The translations under genes and the position numbers were made by a program. Positions 1 to 5,793 of a stretch of DNA of 9,951 nucleotides are shown one piece after another. Position 1 is the stretch's first letter; each line of letters opens with the position of its first letter. The stretch is taken from positions 1 through 9,951 of the forward strand of contig JAFAFA010000112.1 of the NCBI GenBank assembly GCA_023423695.1, read 5' to 3'. Under the pieces are notes generated by a model. The model had not been told where the DNA came from and searched no databases. It saw only the letters and a program-made list of their open reading frames with translations. This stretch comes from Pseudomonadota bacterium. Lineage in GTDB: Bacteria > Pseudomonadota > Alphaproteobacteria > Azospirillales > Azospirillaceae.

Positions 1-470
1 CCCAGGCTCCGGTGTGGAAGTCGATCTGCAAGGTCATCGGCAAGGAGGAGTGGATCACCGATCCCGACTACGCCACCCCGGTGGCCCGCCTGCCGCGCCT
101 GATGAGCATCTTCGCGACCGTCGAGGACTGGACCAAGACCCTGTCCAAGTTCGAGGTCATGGACATCCTCAACAAGTACGACATCCCCTGCGGCCCGATC
201 CTGTCGATGAAGGAGATCGCCGAGGACAAGTCGCTCTACGAGACCGGCACGCTGGTCGAGGTGGAGCACCCGACCCGCGGCAGCTACCTGACGGTCGGCA
301 ATCCGATCAAGCTGTCCGACAGCCCGACCGAGGTCACCCGCTCCCCCCTGCTGGGCGAGCACACCGACGAAATCCTGCGCGACGTGCTGGGATTTGACGA
401 GCAGAGCATCACCGAGGCGCATGAAAGCGGCGCACTGGGGCCGGCCCAGACTCGCATCGCCGCCGATTAG
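1..470 (+). CDS. frc: Formyl-CoA:oxalate CoA-transferase, C-terminal part (5' end outside window)
   Basis: This is the last 156 codons of a class III (CaiB/BaiF) CoA-transferase, read in the frame whose first full codon is at position 3. Frc moves CoA from formyl-CoA to oxalate; oxalyl-CoA is then decarboxylated by Oxc, giving cytosolic oxalate breakdown. The visible part matches, from memory, the E. coli YfdW/Oxalobacter Frc C-terminus: VWKSICKVIGKEEWITDP near the left edge, then YDIPCGPILSMKEIAED, HPTRGSYLTVGNPIKLS and SPLLGEHTDEIL. The catalytic Asp of the family lies upstream and cannot be checked. The final ~20 residues (HESGALGPAQTRIAAD) are less conserved. An internal GTG at 12 is not the real start, because the frame is open to the edge. 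The next gene begins 119 bp downstream on the same strand. A generic CaiB/BaiF transferase is the alternative, but the motif match favours Frc. Confidence 0.9.
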   Translation, partial: QAPVWKSICKVIGKEEWITDPDYATPVARLPRLMSIFATVEDWTKTLSKFEVMDILNKYDIPCGPILSMKEIAEDKSLYETGTLVEVEHPTRGSYLTVGNPIKLSDSPTEVTRSPLLGEHTDEILRDVLGFDEQSITEAHESGALGPAQTRIAAD

Positions 471-576
471 GACCGGACGATCAGCACCGGCGACATAAAA
501 AAGCGTGCACCGAGAATCCGCCCCTTCCAACGACCGTTCGCCTCTGCCCGCGTTGCGGGATTTCAGACTGATAGAC

Positions 577-583
577 AGGAGGG
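577..583 (+). promoter_or_regulatory. Ribosome-binding site of the acyl-CoA ligase gene
   Basis: AGGAGGG lies 6 nt before the ATG at 590 and fixes that start. The 119-bp gap between frc and the ligase (471-589) holds no other gene. It has only a weak 5-bp hairpin (CCCGC/GCGGG, about 547-559) with no T-run, so read-through from frc is plausible. Confidence 0.75.
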
Positions 584-589
584 ATCAAG

Positions 590-2746
590 ATGACTGCCGT
601 AATCGATCCGACCCGCGTCGGACACCCGACCGAGTTGGTGCGCCGCCTTCTCGATACCGCGAAGGCCGAGGGCCGCACCTCCTTGACCGCACCGGAAGGC
701 AAGGAACTCTGCGATCTCTACGGCATTCCGGTGCCGCGCGAAGGACTGGCCCGCAGCGCCGACGACGCGGTCCGGCTCGCCGAAGGCATGGGATTTCCGG
801 TGGTGATGAAGATCGTGTCGCCGCAGATCCTGCACAAGACGGAAGCCGGCGGCGTGCTGGTCGGCGTTCCCAATGCCGATGCCCTGCGCGACGGGTACAA
901 GACTATCATGGAGCGCGCCCGCGCCTATGACCCGAAGGCCGAGCTGATCGGTGTCCAGGTCCAGCAGATGGTGACGGGCGGGACCGAGGTCATTGTCGGC
1001 TCCATCACCGACCAGAGCTTCGGCAAGCTGGTCGCCTTCGGGCTCGGCGGTGTGCTGGTCGAGGTGCTGAAGGACATCACGTTCCGCCTGGCGCCGGTGA
1101 CGCGGGAGGACGCGCTGTCGATGTTGGACGGCATCCAGGCCGCGGACATGCTGAAAGGGGTGCGCGGCGGCAAGCCGGTCGATCGCGCCGCACTGGCCGA
1201 TCTGATCGTCAACGTCTCCCGCCTTGTGGATGAGGTGCTGGAGATCGTGGAACTCGACCTGAACCCAGTCTTTGCCCGCGAGGACGGCGCCATCGCCGCC
1301 GACGTGCGCGTGGTCCTGGACTTCGAAGCGAAGACGCCGCGCTACCGGCCGGAGCCGGACCAGATCGTACGGCAGATGAACCGCATCATGAAGCCGGACG
1401 CGGTGGCGGTGATCGGCGCCTCGTCGGAAGACGGGAAGATCGGCAACTCGGTGATGAAGAACCTCATCAACGGGGGCTACAAAGGGAAAATCTACCCGAT
1501 CCACCCCAAGGCCGATGAGATCCTGGGCTACAAGGCCTACCAAAGCGTCAAGGATGTGCCCGGCGACATTGATGTGGCGGTCTTCGCCATCCCCGCCAAA
1601 TTCGTCGCGCAGGCCCTGACCGAAGTCGGTGAAAAGCGCATCCCCGGCGCCGTGCTGATCCCCTCCGGTTTCGCTGAAACGGGCAACGTCGAGGGGCAGG
1701 ACGCCATCGTCCAGATCGCCCGCAAATACGACGTGCGCCTGATGGGGCCGAACATTTACGGCTTCTATTATACGCCCAAGAATCTCTGTGCCACCTTCTG
1801 CACGCCGTATGACGTGCAGGGTAAAGCGGCCCTGTCCTCGCAATCCGGCGGGATCGGCATGGCGATCATCGGCTTCAGCCGCTCGGCCAAGATGGGCGTG
1901 TCGGCCATCGTCGGTCTCGGCAACAAGTCGGACATCGACGAGGACGATCTGCTCTATTTCTTCGAACAGGATGACAACACCCAGGTCGTCGCCATGCATT
2001 GCGAGGACCTAAAGGACGGTCGGGCCTTTGCGGATGCCGCCAAGCGGGTGTCCAAGACCAAGCCGGTGGTCGTGCTGAAAGCCGGCCGCACTTCAATGGG
2101 CGCGCGGGCGGCGAGTTCCCACACCGGTGCGCTCGCCGGCAACGACAAGATCTATGAGGATGTCCTGGCGCAGAGCGGCGTCGTGCGCGCCCGCAGCCTT
2201 CAGGATCTGCTCCAGTTCGCCCGCGGCATTCCGGTGCTTCCGACACCGAAGGGCGAGAATGTCGTCATCATCACCGGCGCCGGCGGGTCCGGCGTGCTGC
2301 TGTCGGACGCTTGCGTGGACAACGGCCTGTCGCTGATGTCGATGCCTGCCGACCTCGACACGGCGTTCCGCAAGTTCATCCCGCCCTTCGGGGCCGCCGG
2401 CAATCCGGTGGACATCACCGGGGGTGAGCCGCCGACCACCTACAAGAACACCATCCGCCTAGGCCTGGAGGATGATCGCATCCATGCCCTGATCCTGGGC
2501 TATTGGCACACGATCATCACGCCGCCGATGGTGTTTGCCCAACTCGTCGTCGAAGTTATGGAAGAGATGAAGGCGAAGGGAATCGAGAAGCCGATCGTCG
2601 CCTCGCTTGCCGGCGACGTACAGGTGGAGGAGGCCGCCTCCTTCCTCTATGAACACGGCATTGTCGCTTATCCCTATACCACCGAAACCCCGGTTACCGT
2701 ACTGGGTGCCAAATACAAGTGGGCCCGTGCAGCCGGCCTCCTCTGA
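590..2746 (+). CDS. NDP-forming acyl-CoA ligase (acetate-CoA ligase family), ATP-grasp domain first
   Basis: 718 aa. The family converts an organic acid, CoA and ATP to acyl-CoA, ADP and Pi through a phosphohistidine relay in the cytosol. Domains in order: ATP-grasp_5 (about 10-240), with SPQILHKTEAGGV (His82, matching the ATP-grasp-side His of ADP-forming acetyl-CoA synthetases) and ELDLNPVFA near its end; a CoA-binding Rossmann domain (about 263-360, VAVIGASSEDGKIGNS); a succinyl-CoA-ligase-like domain (about 411-525, ALSSQSGGIGMA), with the expected phospho-acceptor His511 in SSHTGALAG; and a C-terminal ligase domain to 718. Many relatives carry the ATP-grasp part last, so this is the permuted order. 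A strong ribosome-binding site fixes the start. Position behind frc suggests an oxalate/formyl-CoA role, such as supplying a primer acyl-CoA, but the substrate (acetate, formate, oxalate or other) cannot be read from sequence. All key residues are present and there is no frameshift. Confidence 0.9.
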   Translation: MTAVIDPTRVGHPTELVRRLLDTAKAEGRTSLTAPEGKELCDLYGIPVPREGLARSADDAVRLAEGMGFPVVMKIVSPQILHKTEAGGVLVGVPNADALRDGYKTIMERARAYDPKAELIGVQVQQMVTGGTEVIVGSITDQSFGKLVAFGLGGVLVEVLKDITFRLAPVTREDALSMLDGIQAADMLKGVRGGKPVDRAALADLIVNVSRLVDEVLEIVELDLNPVFAREDGAIAADVRVVLDFEAKTPRYRPEPDQIVRQMNRIMKPDAVAVIGASSEDGKIGNSVMKNLINGGYKGKIYPIHPKADEILGYKAYQSVKDVPGDIDVAVFAIPAKFVAQALTEVGEKRIPGAVLIPSGFAETGNVEGQDAIVQIARKYDVRLMGPNIYGFYYTPKNLCATFCTPYDVQGKAALSSQSGGIGMAIIGFSRSAKMGVSAIVGLGNKSDIDEDDLLYFFEQDDNTQVVAMHCEDLKDGRAFADAAKRVSKTKPVVVLKAGRTSMGARAASSHTGALAGNDKIYEDVLAQSGVVRARSLQDLLQFARGIPVLPTPKGENVVIITGAGGSGVLLSDACVDNGLSLMSMPADLDTAFRKFIPPFGAAGNPVDITGGEPPTTYKNTIRLGLEDDRIHALILGYWHTIITPPMVFAQLVVEVMEEMKAKGIEKPIVASLAGDVQVEEAASFLYEHGIVAYPYTTETPVTVLGAKYKWARAAGLL

Positions 2747-2789
2747 TCATGCCCGTCGAGCCGATGCTGTCTGCGCAGCGGAGACGCCT

Positions 2790-2807
2790 TCAGCCGCTTC
2801 CGGCTGA
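2790..2807 (+). repeat. Short hairpin between ligase gene and soxR
   Basis: TCAGCCG and CGGCTGA form a perfect 7-bp stem around a CTTC loop. It lies in the 90-bp gap between the ligase stop (2746) and the soxR start. No T-run follows, so an intrinsic terminator is doubtful; a processing or Rho-linked structure is possible. The 8-bp palindrome CTGCGCAG at 2771-2778 lies just upstream. I see no SoxR box in the gap. Confidence 0.45.
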
Positions 2808-2836
2808 TATCAGATCAACAAAGGATGAGACCGGCC

Positions 2837-3292
2837 ATGCTCGATCCAGTGACATACGATCGGGATCTCAGCGTAGGCGATGTGGCAAAGCGCTCGGGCG
2901 TCGCCGTTTCGACACTCCACTTCTATGAGCACAGAGGCCTAATAAAAAGTTGGCGCAGTGATGGGAATCAGCGTCGCTATACCCGGGATGTCCTGCGCCG
3001 GGTTGCCGTCATAAAGGTCGCGCAACGGCTCGGTCTTTCCCTGGGGTCGATTGCCGCTGCCCTTGACGTACTGCCCAAGGACCGTTCTCCAACCGCCGAG
3101 GACTGGAAGAGGATGTCAAGTGCGTGGCGTGACGAATTGGACGACCGGATCACCAAGCTCGCACGACTTCGGGATGAACTTGACCACTGTATCGGGTGTG
3201 GTTGTCTTTCGATCAGTGACTGTCCCTTGCGGAATCCCTGGGACGTTCTTTCCGCGTCGGGTCCCGGCCCGCGATTGCTTGACCCGCTTTAG
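2837..3292 (+). CDS. soxR: Redox-sensitive [2Fe-2S] transcriptional activator SoxR (MerR family)
   Basis: 151 aa from the ATG at 2837. SoxR is a dimeric MerR-type regulator whose [2Fe-2S] cluster is oxidised by redox-cycling compounds, which switches on promoters with an overlong spacer. Seen here: N-terminal winged helix (LSVGDVAKRSGVAVSTLHFY, then GLI and GNQRRYTRDVLRRVAVIKVAQ), a dimerisation helix around 85-117, and the diagnostic cluster loop CIGCGCLSISDCPLRNPWD. Cys118, 121, 123 and 129 correspond, one residue shifted, to E. coli 119, 122, 124 and 130. The ATG at 2825 is in frame, but the only AAGGA lies directly on it and sits 11 nt before 2837, and 2837 also gives the family N-terminus; hence the choice. 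No soxS, efflux or oxidoreductase target is adjacent. Same strand as the ligase; its own promoter is not visible. Confidence 0.93.
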   Translation: MLDPVTYDRDLSVGDVAKRSGVAVSTLHFYEHRGLIKSWRSDGNQRRYTRDVLRRVAVIKVAQRLGLSLGSIAAALDVLPKDRSPTAEDWKRMSSAWRDELDDRITKLARLRDELDHCIGCGCLSISDCPLRNPWDVLSASGPGPRLLDPL

Positions 3293-3314
3293 AGCGCGCT
3301 GCTCTGTCGAAAGC
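3291..3314 (+). repeat. Hairpin repeat, copy 1 (after soxR stop)
   Basis: A 24-bp unit: AGAGC, a variable 4 nt, then the exact 15-mer TGCTCTGTCGAAAGC. AGAGC and GCTCT pair as a 5-bp stem with a 5-nt loop. It overlaps the last bases of the soxR stop codon. The second copy at 5580-5603 is in the same orientation and agrees at 21 of 24 positions. GCTCTGTCGAAA resembles terminal repeats of IS6/IS5-like elements, so an IS-end scar is one reading; a dispersed intergenic hairpin is another. Confidence 0.7.
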
Positions 3315-3340
3315 TTCAGGCTGAAATATCAAGCTAAACA

Positions 3341-3367
3341 AGGCGGTTGACGTTGTAAACGACGCCT
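3341..3367 (+). repeat. Inverted repeat (AGGCG/CGCCT) with inner palindrome
   Basis: AGGCG (3341-3345) and CGCCT (3363-3367) bracket an inner GTT/AAC pairing and a CGTT-GTA-AACG palindrome. It is the first of the clustered stem-loops and could be a recombinase-binding site. Function unknown. Confidence 0.4.
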
Positions 3368-3396
3368 CTGAGCAATACCTGAGACCGTTGCGTGAG

Positions 3397-3445
3397 GTCG
3401 GTGCGGGCGGAGAGGGCCTTGCCCTACCTCCGCTCCGCGACCGAC
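3397..3445 (+). repeat. Long imperfect stem-loop, about 49 nt
   Basis: The arms pair almost end to end: GTCGGT (3397-3402) with ACCGAC (3440-3445), then GCGG with CCGC, GCGGAG with CTCCGC, and AGGGC (3413-3417) with GCCCT (3421-3425) around a CTT loop. Small extra bases (C, A, GT) sit only in the 3' arm. That is about 21 base pairs with unpaired bulges. No T-run follows directly, so it is a poor intrinsic terminator. Extrahelical bases on one arm recall single-strand recombination sites, but no integron attC core was found. Confidence 0.65.
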
Positions 3446-3493
3446 ATGGCGATTTTAATGGACTGATCACAAATGACAAATTCTGCCTGTCAC

Positions 3494-3516
3494 GCTCAGG
3501 GCGGCTTTCTCTGAGC
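3494..3516 (+). repeat. Inverted repeat GCTCAG/CTGAGC
   Basis: Perfect 6-bp arms at 3494-3499 and 3511-3516 with an 11-nt loop. Part of the stem-loop cluster upstream of the recombinase module. Confidence 0.4.
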
Positions 3517-3555
3517 TGGTGGCGGCTTGCCTTGCGTCTGCGGGGTTGCGGGCAA

Positions 3556-3601
3556 ACGGGTGTGAGCACCGTTCCCGATCTGAACGCAGATCCGGGAGGA
3601 G
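3556..3601 (+). promoter_or_regulatory. Tandem hairpins running into a ribosome-binding site
   Basis: Hairpin one (3556-3572) pairs ACGG-TG with CA-CCGT, with one bulged G. Hairpin two (3574-3596) pairs CCC plus GATCTG with CAGATC plus GGG around an AACG loop, with one bulged C. The last GGG is the first part of the GGGAGGAG ribosome-binding site (3594-3601) of the small ORF at 3605. Folding would therefore partly hide that site, which could control initiation. The pairing is seen; the regulatory role is inference. Confidence 0.45.
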
Positions 3602-3604
3602 CCG

Positions 3605-3907
3605 ATGAAGCGCCACTGGCAAGTTCGCCGCCAGATGCAGGCGGCGACGGATGGGGCTCAGCGATGGGATCGGGCATACATACTCATCCTGGAGATGACC
3701 CTTCAGGCCGTCTCGCCGGCTTCACCGGAAGCGGTCGATCCCTCCCTACCAGCACAGGAGGGGAACCATGAGGACGGCGATCTATGTGCGGGTTTCGACC
3801 TCATGGCAAGCCCAAGCCCAGACCATCGAGCAGCAACTCGATCGCCTTCGCACCCATATGCAGGAGCAAGGCGAGGACATCGTCAGCGACACCGTCTTTC
3901 GCGATGA
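3605..3907 (+). CDS. Small protein upstream of, and overlapping, the serine recombinase
   Basis: 100 codons from an ATG with GGAGG 5 nt upstream. The first ~30 residues (MKRHWQVRRQMQAATDGAQR, then WDRAYILILE) are basic and look like a real coding sequence; I recall similar short ORFs before large serine recombinases but cannot name a family. The frame runs 140 nt into the recombinase gene (start 3768) in another frame, where it reads as low-complexity Arg/Ser sequence. The genuine protein may therefore be only ~50-60 residues, with a lost stop. Possible roles are a recombination accessory factor or a leader coupled to recombinase translation. No domain, signal peptide or membrane segment seen. 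Confidence 0.5.
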   Translation: MKRHWQVRRQMQAATDGAQRWDRAYILILEMTLQAVSPASPEAVDPSLPAQEGNHEDGDLCAGFDLMASPSPDHRAATRSPSHPYAGARRGHRQRHRLSR

Positions 3908-5154
3908 CGGCTATAGCGGGGCGACGCTGAACCGGCCGGGCTTGGACCGGTTGCGCGATGCGGTACGGGCTGGTGCGGTTGGGCGGGTGTTGGTGACGGA
4001 CCCCGACCGTCTGGCCCGTAACTACGTGCAACTGATGGTTTTTGTTGGAGGAACTGGAGCACCATGGCTGCCAGGTCGAGTTTCTAGACCGGCCAATGGG
4101 ACGCGATCCACAGGATCAGCTTCTGTTGCAGATCCGGGGCGCCGTGGCGGAGTACGAGCGCACCTTGATTGCCGAACGCATGCGACAGGGACGCGAGATG
4201 AAGCTGCGCGCCGGATGTCTGTTGCCCTGGACCAGAGCTCCTCACGGCTACCGCCTGGACCCGGATCGTCCGCGCGATCCGGTCGGTGTTACGGTCGATC
4301 CGGCGGAGGCGGCCGTCATCCGTGAGGTGTTCGCCCGTTTCATTGAGGACCACAGCAGCTTGTTCAGCTTGGCCAAGTACTTGCGCGCCCTGGGCACCGC
4401 CTCGCCGACTGGCCGGCCGCATTGGTCCCCAACCACCCTGCGCAGAATTCTGACCAACCCCAGCTACACCGGCCAAGTGATTGCCGGGCGGTGGCGCAGC
4501 CGTCCACCCCGCAGCCGTCGGTCGGCCACTCACCCCATCGGCCGCCCTTCAGACTCGTCGATCCCGACGCCAGCAGAACAGTGGATGCCGGTGGCGAACA
4601 TCCCGGCTTTGATCAGTGAGGAACAGCTCAAGCAGGCGCGGGGTAAACTTGATCAAAATCAAGCATTTGCACGGCGTTATAACATCCGACATGAGTATCT
4701 GCTGCCGGCGTTGGTAAGCTGTGGCGTCTGTCAGTCAGGGTATGTGTGCCGCACCGTTCACCCAGGATACCATTACTATGTCTGCCGCGGCAAAGGCGAT
4801 GCGATCATCAGCGGACGAGAAACCTCTTGTTCAGTACGCTACGCTCCGGCCCAGCAGCTTGGTGATTTGGTTTGGAAGAATCTCTGTGCACTCCTTACCG
4901 CCCCTGAGCAGATTACCCAAGCCCTCAGCCGGGCGCATGGCGGAGGCTGGCTGCACCAGGAACTGCAAGCCCGACGCGAACAGCTACGTAAAGGTCAGTG
5001 TGGGCTTGAGCAGCAGATGGAGCGCCTGACGCGTGCGTATCATCGTCGGTTGGACGCCAGCGGCGCAGAAGGAACGGTGAGCCGAGCTGTCGCCAAAAAC
5101 GGCAGCACAATAGGTGTGGCCCGGCTCACAGCGGCAAAACGCTCGCGGCTCTAG
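3768..5154 (+). pseudogene. Large serine recombinase, frameshifted (one extra T) with altered C-terminus
   Basis: The gene starts at ATG 3768 behind AGGAGGGG (3756-3763). The N-terminal resolvase fold is clear: IYVRVSTSW with nucleophile Ser10 and Arg8, DDGYSGATLNRPGLDRL, and VTDPDRLARNYVQLMV. After Val91 the frame breaks at a run of five T (4039-4043); removing one T restores LLEELEHHGCQVEFLDRP in the +1 frame, open to 5154. That part carries the recombinase domain (GRPHWSPTTLRRILTNPSYTG) and a zinc beta-ribbon (SCGVC, YYVC, TSC). The expected C-terminal coiled coil begins (LEQQMERLTRAYHRRLD), but after about 5055 the sequence becomes unlike the family, while another frame reads QRRRRN, so a second frameshift or a junction is possible. 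Intact enzymes integrate or excise elements, or invert DNA. Sequencing error at the T-run is the main alternative to inactivation. Confidence 0.85.
5077..5129 (+). repeat. Nested inverted repeat at the recombinase 3' end
   Basis: GTGAGCCG (5077-5084) and CGGCTCAC (5122-5129) are perfect 8-bp arms 37 nt apart. Inside them, GCTGTCG (5086-5092) pairs with CGGCAGC (5100-5106), with one G-T pair, around a CCAAAAA loop. It lies where the recombinase stops resembling its family and 70 nt before the next gene, so it may mark a junction or a terminator/operator. No T-run follows. Confidence 0.5.
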
Positions 5155-5198
5155 GATGGCATCAATGAGTTCCACTGAACCTGACATGGAGTGCCATC

Positions 5199-5396
5199 AT
5201 GAAGACCATCATCCTTGCCGCCGCGGCTCTCGCCGTTGGTTCCTCCGCAGCGCTGGCAGGCACCTCGTCCGGGACCATCAAAACCGGTCCGTATGTGTCG
5301 ATCTGTTCGACCAACCCGAAGGCGTGTGGCGCCGGTTACGACCCGTTGACGCGGCCTCACGTCCCTACCACGCCGACCGCGCCTCGACCCCGCTAA
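5199..5396 (+). CDS. Small secreted protein with signal peptide, 65 aa
   Basis: ATG at 5199 with GGAG 7 nt upstream. Residues 1-20 are a typical Sec signal peptide: MK, a hydrophobic core IILAAAALAVG, and a likely cut after ALA (ALA-G). The mature ~45 residues hold two cysteines seven apart (ICSTNPKAC), a Gly/Tyr region, and a Pro/Thr/Arg-rich tail. A periplasmic or extracellular location with one disulfide is inferred. No family recognised. It is followed after 16 bp by a second signal-peptide gene, so the two form a micro-operon. It starts 44 bp after the recombinase frame ends; any promoter would lie within the recombinase tail, where I see no good -35/-10 pair. Confidence 0.7.
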   Translation: MKTIILAAAALAVGSSAALAGTSSGTIKTGPYVSICSTNPKACGAGYDPLTRPHVPTTPTAPRPR

Positions 5397-5412
5397 ATCC
5401 AGGAGACCCTCC

Positions 5413-5580
5413 ATGCTCAAGCTCAGCATCCTGGCAGCGGTAGCCATTGGCGTTCTCACCGGCACGGCGTCGGCAGCGGTCAAGCCCAAGCCCTTGCCCG
5501 GCCCCTGTCCCCTGTTCTTCTGCAAACCGGGACCGCCGCTGCCCATCCCGCCGCATATTCCCAAGCCTCTCCCCTACTGA
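5413..5580 (+). CDS. Small secreted proline-rich protein, 55 aa
   Basis: ATG at 5413 with AGGAG (5401-5405) 7 nt upstream. It encodes 55 aa: a signal peptide (MLKLSILAAVAIGVLTGTAS, cut likely after ASA) and a mature ~33-residue peptide that is very proline-rich, with Lys-Pro pairs and two cysteines (PGPCPLFFCKPGPPLP). It ends in KPLPY. Length, signal peptide, two cysteines and proximity tie it to the preceding gene, although the mature sequences do not align. It could act in the envelope or outside the cell; no function can be assigned. The TGA at 5578-5580 overlaps the second copy of the 24-bp hairpin repeat. Confidence 0.68.
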   Translation: MLKLSILAAVAIGVLTGTASAAVKPKPLPGPCPLFFCKPGPPLPIPPHIPKPLPY

Positions 5581-5603
5581 GAGCACCTTGCTCTGTCGAA
5601 AGC
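5580..5603 (+). repeat. Hairpin repeat, copy 2 (after the secreted-protein genes)
   Basis: Second copy of the unit at 3291-3314: AGAGC, a variable 4 nt (ACCT here), then TGCTCTGTCGAAAGC. Here the stem is 6 bp (AGAGCA/TGCTCT, 3-nt loop), against 5 bp plus a G-T in copy 1, so the changed bases keep the fold. It also abuts a stop codon. The two copies bound a 2.29-kb segment in direct orientation. Confidence 0.7.
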
Positions 5604-5620
5604 CTCGTGATCTGAGGGTG

Positions 5621-5643
5621 TGATGCCCATCTGACGGGCATCA
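5621..5643 (+). repeat. Perfect 8-bp stem-loop
   Basis: TGATGCCC (5621-5628) and GGGCATCA (5636-5643) flank a 7-nt loop. No T-run on either side, so an intrinsic terminator is unlikely. It may be part of a mobile-element end. Function unknown. Confidence 0.5.
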
Positions 5644-5793
5644 GGGAAAATCACCTTCTGTGCTTTGCGCGGCTCGCCCATGCTGTGGCGCGCCGCGCGC
5701 CTCCCGTACGTCTGAGCAAATACGAGGGTGACGCCATAGATACCGTGACGTTTGTGAAGCGACAAAGCGGGTTTGAGGCCAGACCAGCCGCCC

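Larger units (their letters stand above)
3315..3604 (+). other. Gene-free, inverted-repeat-rich region upstream of the recombinase module
   Basis: No convincing gene in these 290 bp. One open frame from 3388 has no family-like sequence and no ribosome-binding site. The stretch holds at least five inverted repeats: TTCAG/CTGAA around 3316-3326, and those at 3341-3367, 3397-3445, 3494-3516 and 3556-3596. There is also an AT-rich island (about 3451-3483). TTGACG at 3347 resembles a -35 box, but no -10 lies at proper spacing. It could hold recombination sites or a structured leader RNA for the downstream module. Confidence 0.5.

Noticed and set aside
563..1999. 478-codon open frame on - opposite the acyl-CoA ligase
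   Set aside because: Antisense shadow of a GC-rich gene: the + strand encodes a complete, motif-verified enzyme, while the - product is rich in His/Asp/Arg with no recognisable domain.
2790..2807. Intrinsic terminator after the ligase gene
   Set aside because: The stem is good but no T-tract follows; kept only as a hairpin.
3341..3445. Integron attC site
   Set aside because: Folded, but without paired RYYYAAC/GTTRRRY core sites and no integron integrase in the window.
3388..3771. 127-codon open frame on + ahead of the recombinase
   Set aside because: No ribosome-binding site, low-complexity Gly/Pro/Ser-rich product, and it crosses several stem-loops; the 3605 frame is a better candidate there.
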